From NCBI RefSeq assembly GCF_001665535.1, contig NZ_LZSQ01000113.1, forward strand, positions 1-64,000: a stretch of DNA of 64,000 nucleotides, read 5' to 3'. This DNA is from Mycobacterium sp. 852002-51961_SCH5331710. Its GTDB lineage: Bacteria > Actinomycetota > Actinomycetes > Mycobacteriales > Mycobacteriaceae. Within the stretch, counting starts at the first letter, position 1, and each line of letters opens with the position of its first letter. The translations under genes were made by a program, and so were the position numbers. Below the pieces are notes generated by a model that had not been told where the DNA came from, did no database searches, and saw only the letters and a program-made list of their open reading frames with translations. Below are positions 41,786-51,562 of the stretch, piece by piece.

Positions 41786-44521
41786 GTGGAGGAGAAAGCG
41801 GTAGCGGACTTCCTCGACTCCGCATCGCAATCGCCCTCGGCCCTGCTGATCGAGGGCGAGGCCGGCATCGGCAAGACCACGCTGTGGCAGGCGGCGCTCG
41901 AACGCGCCGGCCGGCGCGGTTTCCGCGTGCTGTCGGCCCGCAACGCCGGCGCCCAGTCGGTGCTCGCCTACGCCACGTTGACCGCGCTGCTCGCCGACGT
42001 CGATACCGCCGAGTTCGGTGATCTGCCGCTCGCCCAACGTGGCGCCGTCGAACGGATCCGGCGGGCCGACCGCGCCGACGGCGCAGCCACCGACCAACGC
42101 GCTGTCGCGGCGGCGTTCCTGTCGATCGTCGAGAAGCTGGCCGCTCGACAGCCGCTGGTGCTGGCCATCGACGACGTGCAGTGGGTCGATCCGTCCAGCT
42201 CGCATGTGTTGTCGTACACGGCACGTCGGCTCACCGGGCCGGTCGGCGTGCTCGGCACTCTGCGCACCGACGGCGAAACCGCCGACGACGCCTGGTTACA
42301 ACTGCGGCGGCCCGATGCCACCCAACGAATCCCCCTGCGACCGTTGACGTCGCGTGCGCTTCAAGCCGTCGTCACCCAGCATCTCGAGCGCCCGCTGTCG
42401 CGGGCGAAGATGACCCGCATCTACCAGATCTCGGGCGGAAACCCCTTCTACGCAATCGAACTGGCCAAGGTGGCCGATCGCGAGGCCGATGGTCCGCTGC
42501 CGAATACCCTGGCCGCGGTGGTCGAGGCGCGACTCAGCGGGCTGACCGCCGAGACCATGCGTGCACTGCTGGCTGCCGCCTCCGCCGCCGAACCGACCGT
42601 CGGCCTGGTGGCCGCCGCGATCGACGTCGAACACGAGCAGGCGGTCGAACTGCTCGAGGGTGCCGAGCAATACGGCGTCGTCCTCATCGACGGCAGCCGG
42701 ATCCGCTTTTCGCATCCCCTGTTGGCCACCGGCGTGTACACCGGTGTCTCCGCCGACGAGCGCAGGCGTATGCACAGCAAGCTGGCCGCGGTGGTCGACG
42801 AGCCCGAACTGCAGGCACGCTATCTCGCCCTCGCCGCCACCACCGAGGACTCCGGCGGTCATCGCGAAGCGGTCGCCGCGCTAGAGCGAGCGGCCGCGAC
42901 CGCCCATGCGCGCGGCGCCCCCGCCGCCGCAGCGGAGCTGATCGAACTCGCCATCTCGCTCGGCGGTGACACCCCCGAACGGCGGATGCGATTGGCGGCG
43001 TACTGCTTTGACGGCGGAGATCCGCCAAGGGCGCGCGCCCTGCTGGAGGGCGTCGTCGCCGATCTCGCTCCGGGACCGCTGCGCGCGGAGGCGCGGCACA
43101 TGCTGGCGGTGGTCCGGTTCATCGACGACGGCTACACCCAAGCGGTCGAACTGCTGGCGACCGCGCTCGGCGAGGACCATCCGGACGGCCCGCCGAAGGC
43201 GATCATGCTCACCACGCTTGCGTACGGGTTGTTCATGACCGGCGACCCGATCGCCGGCCGGCGCCGGGCCGAGGAGTCCGTCGCGTGCGCCGAAGAGCTC
43301 GGCATCCCTGGCCTGCTCAGCCTGGCCCTCGGGGTGCGGGCGACGATGCGGTTCCTTCTCGGCGGCGGGTTGGACGAGGAGAGCATCCGCCGCGCCCTCG
43401 AACTCGAAGACACCGAGACCTTCGCCCCGATCATGTTGCGGCCCAGCGTCGAACACGCGCTGATGTTGGCTTGCATCGGGGATCTCGACACCGCGTACGA
43501 GCGCATGAAGGAGATCTCGCGCCGTTGCACCGAGAGAGGTGCTGAGGGCGAGGTGGTCTTTGTCGACTTCTACGTCGCGTTGACCCGGATCTGGCGTGCC
43601 GACCTCGCCGAGGCCAACCGGGTGGCCCGCGAAATCGCCGATCTGGCACGGCAACTCGGCGGGGAGTTCCCGGCAATGCTGAACCTGGTGCTGCAGGCGT
43701 GGCTGGCCGCATACGAAGGCGCCGAGAACCGGGCCAGGCTGTCCGCGGCGGACGCGATCGATGCCTGCCGGCGCAGCGGCACCGCATGGCACGAGGATTG
43801 GACGCTGACGGCGCTCGGCTTCCTGGAGGTCTCGCTCGGAAATTACGGAGCGGCGATGGATTTCCTCGAACCGCTGGTGTCGCGCCTCTCGCCGGAGTGC
43901 ACCGAGATCCAGGCCGCGGCGTTCGTACCGGACGCGGTCGAGGCGCTGGTGGAGCTGGGCCGCGCGACCGAGGCCGAACCGCTTGTGGCCGTGTTGGAAA
44001 GCAATGGCCGTCGCCTCGACAGGGCGTGGATGCTGTCGGTCGGCGGCCGCTGCCGGGCGATGCTGCACGCCGCCGCGGGCGATCTCCGCGAGGCTGTGGG
44101 CTGCGCGCGCCGGGCATTGGACGATCACGCACGGTTGGCGATGCCGTTCGAAGGCGCGCGGACTCAACTGCTGCTCGGGCAGTTGCAGGCCCGGTTGCGT
44201 GAGCCGGACGCCGCGGCGACCCTGAACGAAGCGCTGGCCACCTTCGAGGCCCTGGGCACCCCGGTGTGGGCGGAGCGCGCCAGGACCTCCCGCGATGAGC
44301 TCCGGTCCGCCACGTCGGCGCCGGCCGCCCTGACCGCGGCCGAGCTGCGCATCGCCGAACTCGCGGCCGCCGGCCTGACGAACCGCGACGTGGCCGGCGA
44401 GTTGTTTCTCAGTGCAAAGACCGTCGAGGCCACCCTCGCGCGGGTGTACCGCAAGCTCGGCATTCACTCCCGCGCCGAGCTGACCCGCGCGATGGGTCAG
44501 CCGGGCCGCCAAGGGGTATAG
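41786..44521 (+). CDS. LuxR-family large ATP-binding regulator (LAL/MalT-like), copy 1
   Basis: A 911-residue protein. AAA-type NTPase with Walker A GEAGIGKTT near 27-35 and Walker B VLAIDDVQWVD, an FSHPLL motif near 310, a TPR-like helical middle (about 350-830), and a C-terminal LuxR HTH (LTNRDVAGELFLSAKTVEATLARVYRKLGI). These regulators sense a ligand through ATPase/TPR domains and activate transcription. The GTG at 41786 is the first usual start, but homology to copy 2 suggests a few more residues upstream (LADRP before VEEK), perhaps from a rare start. Close paralogue of the next gene; its ligand and targets are unknown. Confidence 0.88.
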   Translation: MEEKAVADFLDSASQSPSALLIEGEAGIGKTTLWQAALERAGRRGFRVLSARNAGAQSVLAYATLTALLADVDTAEFGDLPLAQRGAVERIRRADRADGAATDQRAVAAAFLSIVEKLAARQPLVLAIDDVQWVDPSSSHVLSYTARRLTGPVGVLGTLRTDGETADDAWLQLRRPDATQRIPLRPLTSRALQAVVTQHLERPLSRAKMTRIYQISGGNPFYAIELAKVADREADGPLPNTLAAVVEARLSGLTAETMRALLAAASAAEPTVGLVAAAIDVEHEQAVELLEGAEQYGVVLIDGSRIRFSHPLLATGVYTGVSADERRRMHSKLAAVVDEPELQARYLALAATTEDSGGHREAVAALERAAATAHARGAPAAAAELIELAISLGGDTPERRMRLAAYCFDGGDPPRARALLEGVVADLAPGPLRAEARHMLAVVRFIDDGYTQAVELLATALGEDHPDGPPKAIMLTTLAYGLFMTGDPIAGRRRAEESVACAEELGIPGLLSLALGVRATMRFLLGGGLDEESIRRALELEDTETFAPIMLRPSVEHALMLACIGDLDTAYERMKEISRRCTERGAEGEVVFVDFYVALTRIWRADLAEANRVAREIADLARQLGGEFPAMLNLVLQAWLAAYEGAENRARLSAADAIDACRRSGTAWHEDWTLTALGFLEVSLGNYGAAMDFLEPLVSRLSPECTEIQAAAFVPDAVEALVELGRATEAEPLVAVLESNGRRLDRAWMLSVGGRCRAMLHAAAGDLREAVGCARRALDDHARLAMPFEGARTQLLLGQLQARLREPDAAATLNEALATFEALGTPVWAERARTSRDELRSATSAPAALTAAELRIAELAAAGLTNRDVAGELFLSAKTVEATLARVYRKLGIHSRAELTRAMGQPGRQGV

Positions 44522-44561
44522 ACGGGTCGACCGTTTACGGCTCAGCTGCAATTGTGAGTAG

Positions 44562-47354
44562 GTGCCAGGGGACACGGGACACACTGTGATCGGCCAGTCG
44601 ACACATCAGCGCGCCATCGCGACCTTCCTGGACTCGATTGCGCTCGGCCCCTCGGCGTTACTGATCGACGGGGAAGCCGGAATCGGGAAGACGACACTGT
44701 GGCTGGCCGCCGTCGAGCAGGCCCAGCTGCGCGGTTTCCATGTGCTCTCGACGCGGCCGGCGGCCGCCGAGTCGGTGCTCGCCTACACCGCGCTGGCCGA
44801 CCTTCTCGAGGAAGCCGACCCGCGCACGTGGGCCGACCTGCCGACACCGCAACTCCTCGCGGTGGACCAGGTGCTCCTGCGGGCCGACAACGATGCGGTG
44901 ACCGACCAGCGCGCGGTTGCCGCCGCGTTCCTCTCGGTGGTGGAACGACTCAGCGAGGACCGTCCTGTGCTGCTGGCCATCGACGACTTGCAGTGGCTCG
45001 ACCCGTCGAGCAGGCACGTCATCGCGTTCGCGGTGCGGCGGCTCACCGGCCGCATCGGGGTGCTGGCCAGCCTGCGCGCCGAGGCCGGCGACGGCGCGGG
45101 CGACGACTGGCTCGAGTTGTCCCGGCCCGATGCCGTTCGCCGAATCCGATTGAGCCCGCTGAATGTTCAAGACCTGCATCGCGCCGTCTCCGCACGGTTG
45201 CGGCGGCCCTTCTCGCGTCCGACCATCGGCCGGATCCATCAGGTTTCGGGCGGAAACCCGTTCTACGCCATCGAATTGGCGCGTTCACTCGACGAACGGG
45301 CACCGGGAATCGACGCGTCGCTGCCTCGCACCCTCACCGACGTCGTGCGAACCCGCTTGGGCAGTCTCGACACCGACGTCCACGACGCGCTGCTGGCCGC
45401 ATCGTGCCTCGCCGTCCCGACGGTCGAGGTGGTGGCGAACGCGACGACCGGCGACGAGGACCGGTTGGTCGAGCTTCTCGAGATCGCCGAGAGCAAGGGC
45501 ATCATCGCGATCGACGGCAACCGGATCCGGTTCTCCCATCCGCTGTTGGCCAGCGGTGTCTACTCCCAGGCGTCGCCGGGCCGTCGCCGTGCGATGCACC
45601 GCCGGCTCGCCGAGATCGTCGACGAACCCGAGTTGCGGGCAAGGCATCTGGCGCTTGCTACGACCAAGGGCGACGAGGTCACCCTTGCCGCACTCGACAC
45701 CGCGGCGGAATCGGCGAGGGTGCGTGGCGCGCCCGCCGCCGCCGCCGAACTGGTGGACCTGGCGATCGGCCTCGGTGGCGACACCGCGGAACGGCGATTG
45801 CGTTCGGCGCTGCACCATTTCGACGCCGGCGATCAGGAGCGGGCGGCGGCCGTGCTGGAGGAGGCCATCGACCAGCTGCCGACCGGCGCGCTGCGCGCGG
45901 AAGCGTTGAGCAGGCTGGCGGTGGTTCGGCTGTACGGGGCCGGCTTCATCGAGAGCGCACGGCTCCTGCGTGAGGCGCTCGACGAGGTACACGACAATCA
46001 TGCGCTGCGCGTGCAGATCCTGATCACGTTGGCCTACACGCTGTTTCACGCCAATCAGCTGCAACAGGGCCTGGAAACCGCAGTGGAGGCCGTCGCGAGT
46101 GCCGAGCGCCTCGCGCACCCGCACCTGCTCAGCATGTCGCTCGGGATGCTGGTCATCCTGCGCTTCGCCGCCGGGCAGGGCTACGACGAGGAGACGTTGC
46201 AGCGAGCGCTGCGGTTGGAAGATTTCGAGGCCTACGCACCGTTGGTGTTCCGGCCCACCATGCAGCACGCCCTGCTGCTGGAGTGGACCGGCAGGCTCGA
46301 CGAAGCGCGCGCAGTCGTGGAGAAGATCCGCTCGCGGTGCCTGGAGAAGGGCGAGGAGGGTGAGCATGTGTTCGTCTCCCAGCACGTCGTGACGAACGCG
46401 ATCGCGCGCGGCGACTTCGTCACGGCCAATCTGGTCGCCGAGGATGCCCTCGAAAAGGCCCGCCAACTCGGCGGCAACACCGCGATGTTCTTGACCCAGA
46501 GCCTGCGCGCACAGTTGACCGCGTTCGCCGGGCAGGAGGCCGCCGCCCGCCAGGCGATCGAAGATGCGCTCGAATGCGCAAGGGCCACCGGCACATACCG
46601 CATGGCCGAGCGGGTCCGGGCCACCCTTGCGTTCCTCGAGGTGTCGCTCGGCAACTACGAGGCCGCGGCGGCCGCGCTGCAGCCGATGCTCTCGGAATTC
46701 GACCCCGACCACACACCGACCGAACTGCCCAATGCCGGCTATCTGCCGGATGCAATCGAAGCACTGATACATCTGGACCGCATCGCCGACGCCGAGCGGC
46801 TGACCGCGGCGCTGGAGAGCAACGGTCGCCGGGTGAACCGGGACTGGATGCTCGCGGTGGCCGCGCGGTCACGCGCGATGCTGCTCGAAGTGCTCGGCGA
46901 CCTCGACGGTGCCCGCGAGGCGGCGCAGCGGGCGATCGCGGTACACCGTGAGCTGCCGATGCCGTTCGAGTGGGGACGAACGCTGTTGGTCCTCGGCCAG
47001 ATCGAACGCCGTCAGCGCAAGAAGGAATCGGCGTCGGCCCACCTTCAGGAGGCGTTGGAGCTCTTCGAACGCCTCAACATCCCGTTGTGGGCGGCCCGGG
47101 CCCGTGCCGAGCTCTCCCGCGCGAACGTCGGGCCGCAACGCACCGGCGAGTTGACGCCCTCCGAGCAGCGGGTCGCGGAGCTCGTCGCATCCGGAATGAA
47201 GAACCGCGACGTCGCGGCGGAGCTGTACATCAGCCCGAAGACCGTCGAGGCCAACCTCGCGCGCATCTACCGCAAGCTGGGGATCAAATCCCGAGCCGAG
47301 CTGGGCCGACACATCGGGCGCCCGAGCGGGCCGGCTACAGGGGACCACGCGTAG
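44562..47354 (+). CDS. LuxR-family large ATP-binding regulator (LAL/MalT-like), copy 2
   Basis: A 930-residue paralogue with the same order: Walker A GEAGIGKTT near 39-47, Walker B LLAIDDLQWLD, SGGNPFYAIELA sensor segment, FSHPLLASGVYSQ, TPR-like middle and C-terminal HTH (MKNRDVAAELYISPKTVEANLARIYRKLGI). The two genes are 40 nt apart on one strand and similar along their length, so they arose by tandem duplication. GTG start at 44562. Confidence 0.88.
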   Translation: MPGDTGHTVIGQSTHQRAIATFLDSIALGPSALLIDGEAGIGKTTLWLAAVEQAQLRGFHVLSTRPAAAESVLAYTALADLLEEADPRTWADLPTPQLLAVDQVLLRADNDAVTDQRAVAAAFLSVVERLSEDRPVLLAIDDLQWLDPSSRHVIAFAVRRLTGRIGVLASLRAEAGDGAGDDWLELSRPDAVRRIRLSPLNVQDLHRAVSARLRRPFSRPTIGRIHQVSGGNPFYAIELARSLDERAPGIDASLPRTLTDVVRTRLGSLDTDVHDALLAASCLAVPTVEVVANATTGDEDRLVELLEIAESKGIIAIDGNRIRFSHPLLASGVYSQASPGRRRAMHRRLAEIVDEPELRARHLALATTKGDEVTLAALDTAAESARVRGAPAAAAELVDLAIGLGGDTAERRLRSALHHFDAGDQERAAAVLEEAIDQLPTGALRAEALSRLAVVRLYGAGFIESARLLREALDEVHDNHALRVQILITLAYTLFHANQLQQGLETAVEAVASAERLAHPHLLSMSLGMLVILRFAAGQGYDEETLQRALRLEDFEAYAPLVFRPTMQHALLLEWTGRLDEARAVVEKIRSRCLEKGEEGEHVFVSQHVVTNAIARGDFVTANLVAEDALEKARQLGGNTAMFLTQSLRAQLTAFAGQEAAARQAIEDALECARATGTYRMAERVRATLAFLEVSLGNYEAAAAALQPMLSEFDPDHTPTELPNAGYLPDAIEALIHLDRIADAERLTAALESNGRRVNRDWMLAVAARSRAMLLEVLGDLDGAREAAQRAIAVHRELPMPFEWGRTLLVLGQIERRQRKKESASAHLQEALELFERLNIPLWAARARAELSRANVGPQRTGELTPSEQRVAELVASGMKNRDVAAELYISPKTVEANLARIYRKLGIKSRAELGRHIGRPSGPATGDHA

Positions 47355-47437
47355 GGAAACACCCTATTCCCTGCGTCCGGTCGCAGGACCTACCGTCGAG
47401 ATCGCTGTCCCGCCACCCGCCATCGACTGGAGAACCG

Positions 47438-47650
47438 GTGCGTCTCGACGAAGCTCCCGCGACCCTGACCGACCACGGCACCGCCCTGGTCACGACGGCC
47501 ACCAGCCAGCCCGCTGTGAGCACCGGATTCGCGGTGCTGGGCCTGGTTTCGCTGCTGGACCTGCCACGCGACCGCACCGACCGGGTGGTGGCACTCGGTG
47601 GTGCTGCTGCCGCCGGTTGGTACCTGGTCCGCAGCAACCGTCGTCGCTAG
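47438..47650 (+). CDS. Putative small membrane-associated protein
   Basis: A possible 70-residue protein from GTG 47438: a polar first 28 residues, a hydrophobic stretch STGFAVLGLVSLLDL and a second AALGGAAAAGWYLV with a basic end RSNRRR. The composition suggests a short membrane protein. It fits between the second LuxR gene and the converging phoH2 stop (3 nt away). No family recognised, and a chance frame cannot be excluded. Confidence 0.35.
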   Translation: MRLDEAPATLTDHGTALVTTATSQPAVSTGFAVLGLVSLLDLPRDRTDRVVALGGAAAAGWYLVRSNRRR

Positions 47651-47653
47651 CCG

Positions 47654-48967
47654 TCAGGGCAGTGCGCCGGGGCTGATCTCCTCGAGCATCTCGGTCACCA
47701 GCGCCGCGATCGGTGAGCGCTCGCTGCGCAGCAGCGTGATGTGGGCGAACAACGGGTGGCCCTTGAGCTTCTCGATCACCGCCGCCACACCGTCGTGCCT
47801 GCCGACGCGCAGGTTGTCGCGCTGGGCGACATCGTGGGTGAGCACGACGCGTGAGCCGGCGCCCAACCGCGACAGCACGGTGAGCAGCACATTGCGTTCC
47901 AGCGACTGGGCCTCGTCGACGATCACGAACGAGTCGTGCAGCGAGCGGCCGCGGATGTGGGTCAGCGGCAGCACCTCGAGCATTCCGCGCGAGAGCACCT
48001 CCTCGAGCACCGCCGGGCTGGCCAGTCCTTCCAGGGTGTCGAAGACCGCCTGCGCCCATGGCCCCATCTTGTCGCTCTCGCTGCCGGGCAGATAGCCGAG
48101 ATCCTGCCCGCCGACCGCGTACAGAGGCCGGAACACCACGACCTTGCGTTGGGTGCGGCGCTCGAGCACCGCCTCCAGTCCCGCGCACAGCGCCAGCGCC
48201 GACTTGCCGGTGCCCGCCTTGCCGCCGAGCGAGACGATGCCGACGGACTCGTCGAGCAGCAGGTCCAGCGCGACGCGCTGTTCGGCCGAGCGGCCGCGCA
48301 ACCCGAACGCCTCCCGGTCGCCGCGCACCAACTGCACCCGCTTCTCCGGCGTCACCCGACCCAGCGCGTGCGATGTGCCGCCGAGCAGCCGAATACCGGT
48401 GTGGCAAGGTAGGTTTCGAGCCGCCTCGAGATCGATCTCACCCTCGGCGAACAACGCGTCGATGTCGTCGGCCACGACCTCCACCTCGGTCATGCCCGTC
48501 CACCCGGACGTGATGACGTCCTGGGCGTGGTACTCGTCGGCCGACAACCCGACGGCACCGGCCTTGACGCGCAACGGAATGTCCTTGCTGACCAGCGTGA
48601 CATGCTTGCCCTCGGCGGCGAGATTGGCCGCGACGGTGAGGATCCGCGCGTCGTTGCTGTCGTTGCGGAACCCGGCGGGAAGCACCGACGGGTCGCTGTG
48701 GTTCAGCTCGACGTGCAGCGAACCTCCTTGTGTCCCAACGGGAATCGGCTGATCCAGCCGACCGTGTTCGAGCCGCAGGTCGTCGAACAGCCGCAGGGCC
48801 TGACGCGCAAACCAGCCGAGCTCATGATGGTGCCGCTTGGCTTCGAGTTCGCTGATCACCACCAGCGGAACCACGACCTCATGCTCGGCAAAGCGCGTGC
48901 AGGCCCAGGGATCTGACAACAGCACGGAGGTGTCGAGCACGTAGGTCCGGAGAGGCGAATCGATCAC
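47654..48967 (-). CDS. phoH2: PhoH2: PIN-domain ribonuclease fused to PhoH ATPase
   Basis: A 437-residue two-domain protein. The N-terminal PIN nuclease domain (about 1-135) has acidic residues in LDTSVLLSD, SELEAK and NDARIL. The C-terminal PhoH helicase/ATPase has Walker A GKAGTGKS and Walker B FVIVDEAQ. PhoH2 unwinds and cleaves RNA and in mycobacteria is described with an upstream PhoAT peptide. The GTG start at 48967 has AGGAG 9 nt upstream. The 219-nt region before it has a GC-rich 8-bp-arm palindrome (49025-49042). Confidence 0.94.
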   Translation of the reverse strand: MIDSPLRTYVLDTSVLLSDPWACTRFAEHEVVVPLVVISELEAKRHHHELGWFARQALRLFDDLRLEHGRLDQPIPVGTQGGSLHVELNHSDPSVLPAGFRNDSNDARILTVAANLAAEGKHVTLVSKDIPLRVKAGAVGLSADEYHAQDVITSGWTGMTEVEVVADDIDALFAEGEIDLEAARNLPCHTGIRLLGGTSHALGRVTPEKRVQLVRGDREAFGLRGRSAEQRVALDLLLDESVGIVSLGGKAGTGKSALALCAGLEAVLERRTQRKVVVFRPLYAVGGQDLGYLPGSESDKMGPWAQAVFDTLEGLASPAVLEEVLSRGMLEVLPLTHIRGRSLHDSFVIVDEAQSLERNVLLTVLSRLGAGSRVVLTHDVAQRDNLRVGRHDGVAAVIEKLKGHPLFAHITLLRSERSPIAALVTEMLEEISPGALP

Positions 48968-49186
48968 GTAGCGCTCCTGCTATCCGCGGGTCCCCCGCGA
49001 ACCGTCGGCGGACACTGCGGCACCAGGGCCGGGGCCGGCCCTCTCGTGATCGCAACGATCGGGTACCGCCCGGACAGCAAAGCACGTCGCTAGCCATCGC
49101 AAATGACGCTACTCCCGTTGCGGCACATGCGCCGTGCAGGCGCGCCGTAGTGTCGCCGCTGCTCGCCTTAGGCGATGAGCGCCCTG

Positions 49187-50014
49187 TTAAGCGGAGGTGA
49201 AATCGCGCAGCTTCGGCTCGTCGGCCAGACCCCACGCGGCGATCCGGTCGGCGGTCACCCGTCGCAACTCCTCCGGCCCGAAGATCCCGGCCTCGGCGAC
49301 GTGTTGCACCTTGTCCGCATACGCGTCGATGTCACCGCCGACGACGTCGAGTTCGGCTGCGCGGCGCGCGATGGCGTCGATCGTTTCGTCGCGGCTGGAG
49401 GACAGTAGATGCGAGACGAGGTTGGCGAAGAACTCCTCATGGCGCTCTTCGTCGCGCGCGATGCGCCCGACGAGGTTCTTCAGCACCGGCTCGGTGACCT
49501 TGGCCTCGAGGTTGCGGCAGAACACGGCGTGCGCGCGTTCGAAGAAGGCCATGAACACCAACCGCTCGACCTGGCTGTAGGTGTCGGCGCGGTAGCCCTT
49601 CATCACGTGCTCGACGCGCACGTCCTCGTTGGCGGCCGGGTCGATCTCCCGGGTGACGACGAGGTAGTTGCGCAGCGCGATCGCGTGCAGGTGCTCCTCG
49701 GCGGTCCACCGGCCGATCCAGCGGCCCCACTTCTCCTCGAGGATGAAGCTGAAGACGAACTCGCGGTGGAAGCTGGCGAGGTTGTCCTTGGTGATGAGCA
49801 GGATCTCGAGCGCATCGGTGACGTCCTTGGGCAGGGTCACCTGCGACGGATCCCAGTCCTTACCGCCCAGGAACGCGAAGTTCTCGCCTTGGTCGAAGGG
49901 GACGTAGTCGTGCGCGTACCAGACGTCCTCGGTGTCGATGTGACGACGCAGCTCCTGCTGCACGACCGGCTCGAGTTCGAGGATCAGCGCATTCGGTACA
50001 GGTTTCTGTGCCAT
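49187..50014 (-). CDS. desA2: Acyl-[ACP] desaturase DesA2
   Basis: A 275-residue soluble diiron desaturase-like protein. Metal ligand segments TAEEHLHAI, ERAHAVF and DEERHEEFF fit the ferritin-like four-helix bundle of plant-type acyl-ACP desaturases. Implicated in mycolic acid biosynthesis in mycobacteria; holds the Rv1094 position. Start MAQKPVP gives the same length as the M. tuberculosis protein as I recall it. Confidence 0.93.
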   Translation of the reverse strand: MAQKPVPNALILELEPVVQQELRRHIDTEDVWYAHDYVPFDQGENFAFLGGKDWDPSQVTLPKDVTDALEILLITKDNLASFHREFVFSFILEEKWGRWIGRWTAEEHLHAIALRNYLVVTREIDPAANEDVRVEHVMKGYRADTYSQVERLVFMAFFERAHAVFCRNLEAKVTEPVLKNLVGRIARDEERHEEFFANLVSHLLSSSRDETIDAIARRAAELDVVGGDIDAYADKVQHVAEAGIFGPEELRRVTADRIAAWGLADEPKLRDFTSA

Positions 50015-50075
50015 GCGGTTACAGTAACCCAATTCTGTGGGAATCGTAAAATTCCCGCCCAGCGTGCCGCGTGAG

Positions 50076-51539
50076 CTAGAGCGTCAGCCCCGGATACAGG
50101 GGGTTCGCGTCCAGCAGCTCGGCCGAGGCGGTGTGCACGCGCTCGGCGGTGCCGTCGGCCAGCGTGTACTTGGCCTTCGACGTGCCCTGAGGTTGAGTGT
50201 TCGACAGCACGTCGACGATGAGTTCGGCCACGCGGTCGAAGTCGTCCGCGCCGAATCCCCGGGTGGTCAGCGCGGGGGTGCCCAGCCGGATCCCGCTGGT
50301 GTACCAGGCCCCGTTCGGGTCCGCGGGCACCGAGTTGCGGTTGGTGACGATGCCCGCGTCGAGCAGGGCCGACTCGGCCTGGCGGCCGGTCAGGCCGAAC
50401 GAGGTGACGTCGAGCAACACGATGTGGTTGTCGGTGCCACCGGTGACCAGACCGGCGTCGCGCTTGAGGAACCCGTCGGCCAGGGCCTGGGCGTTGTCGG
50501 CGACGCGCTGCGCGTAGGCCTGGAAGGCGGGCTGGCGGGCCTCGGCGAGCGCGACGGCCTTGGCGGCCATGACGTGCGACAGCGGTCCGCCCAGCACCAT
50601 GGGGCAGCCCTTGTCCACGGCGTCGGAGTACTCGGGCTGGGCGAGCACCATCCCGCCGCGCGGCCCGCGCAGCGACTTGTGGGTCGTCGTGGTGGTGACG
50701 TGGGCGTGCGGCACCGGGTCCTCGTCGCCGGTGAACACCTTGCCCGCGACCAGGCCCGCGAAGTGCGCCATGTCGACCATCAGCGTCGCGCCGACCTCGT
50801 CGGCGATCTCGCGCATCGTGGCGAAGTTGACCCGTCGCGGGTAGGCCGAGTAGCCGGCCACGATGATCAGCGGCTTGAACTCGCGGGCGGCCTGGGCCAC
50901 GGCCTTGTAGTCGAGGAACCCGGTGTTCGGGTCGGTGCCGTAGCTGCGCTGGTGGAACATCTTGCCGGAGATGTTGGGCCGGAAGCCGTGGGTGAGGTGG
51001 CCGCCCGCGTCCAGCGACATCCCCAGCAGCCGCTGGTTGCCGAGCTTGTTGCGCAGCTTCTCCCAGTCGGTCTCGGACAGGTCGTTGACGTGCTTGAGGC
51101 CGGCCTCGGCCAGTTCCGGAGCCTCCACGCGGGTGGCCAGGATCGCCCAGAAGGCGACCAGGTTGGCGTCGATGCCGGAGTGCGGCTGCACGTAGGCGTA
51201 CGGCGCCCCGAACAGCTCGCGGGCGTGTTCGGCGGCGATGCTCTCGACCGTGTCGACGTTCTGGCAGCCCGCGTAGAACCGGTGTCCGATCGTCCCCTCG
51301 GCGTACTTGTCGGAGAACCAGGTGCCCATCGTCAGTAGCACCGCGGGCGAGGCGTAGTTCTCGCTGGCGATCAACTTGAGCGAATCCCGTTGATCGGCAA
51401 GCTCTTTGCGCGTGGCGGCCGCGATACGCGGCTCGACCGACTCGATCACCTGCAACGCGGCCCGGTAGGCGGCGCTCGCGGTCTCGGCGTACGCCGCGCC
51501 AGGAGCGGCACCGTTGGAGGTCACGGGTTCTGCAGTCAT
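50076..51539 (-). CDS. glyA: Serine hydroxymethyltransferase, long form
   Basis: A 487-residue PLP enzyme that interconverts serine and glycine with tetrahydrofolate. PLP Lys lies in THKSLRGPRGG, with IASENYASPAVL, HSGIDANLVAF, GHLTHG and DMAHFAGL conserved. It is about 60 residues longer than typical SHMT (417-426): extra residues at the N-terminus and an insertion ELAEAGLKHVNDLSETDWEKLRNKL after the HSG segment. It sits in the Rv1093 glyA1 position but appears to belong to a divergent subfamily. The ATG was set at 51539, since upstream sequence is antisense to the next gene's frame. Confidence 0.9.
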   Translation of the reverse strand: MTAEPVTSNGAAPGAAYAETASAAYRAALQVIESVEPRIAAATRKELADQRDSLKLIASENYASPAVLLTMGTWFSDKYAEGTIGHRFYAGCQNVDTVESIAAEHARELFGAPYAYVQPHSGIDANLVAFWAILATRVEAPELAEAGLKHVNDLSETDWEKLRNKLGNQRLLGMSLDAGGHLTHGFRPNISGKMFHQRSYGTDPNTGFLDYKAVAQAAREFKPLIIVAGYSAYPRRVNFATMREIADEVGATLMVDMAHFAGLVAGKVFTGDEDPVPHAHVTTTTTHKSLRGPRGGMVLAQPEYSDAVDKGCPMVLGGPLSHVMAAKAVALAEARQPAFQAYAQRVADNAQALADGFLKRDAGLVTGGTDNHIVLLDVTSFGLTGRQAESALLDAGIVTNRNSVPADPNGAWYTSGIRLGTPALTTRGFGADDFDRVAELIVDVLSNTQPQGTSKAKYTLADGTAERVHTASAELLDANPLYPGLTL

Positions 51540-51562
51540 GGGGTTCAGCCTAGTCGGGCGCC

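Noticed and set aside
48879..49097. A 72-codon minus-strand frame as the phoAT peptide
   Set aside because: Arg-rich shadow composition, no ribosome binding site, and a long overlap with phoH2; evidence too weak to annotate.
49164..49176. TCGCC-TTA-GGCGA hairpin after desA2 as a terminator
   Set aside because: A 5-bp stem with 3-nt loop and no T-run is too weak to call.
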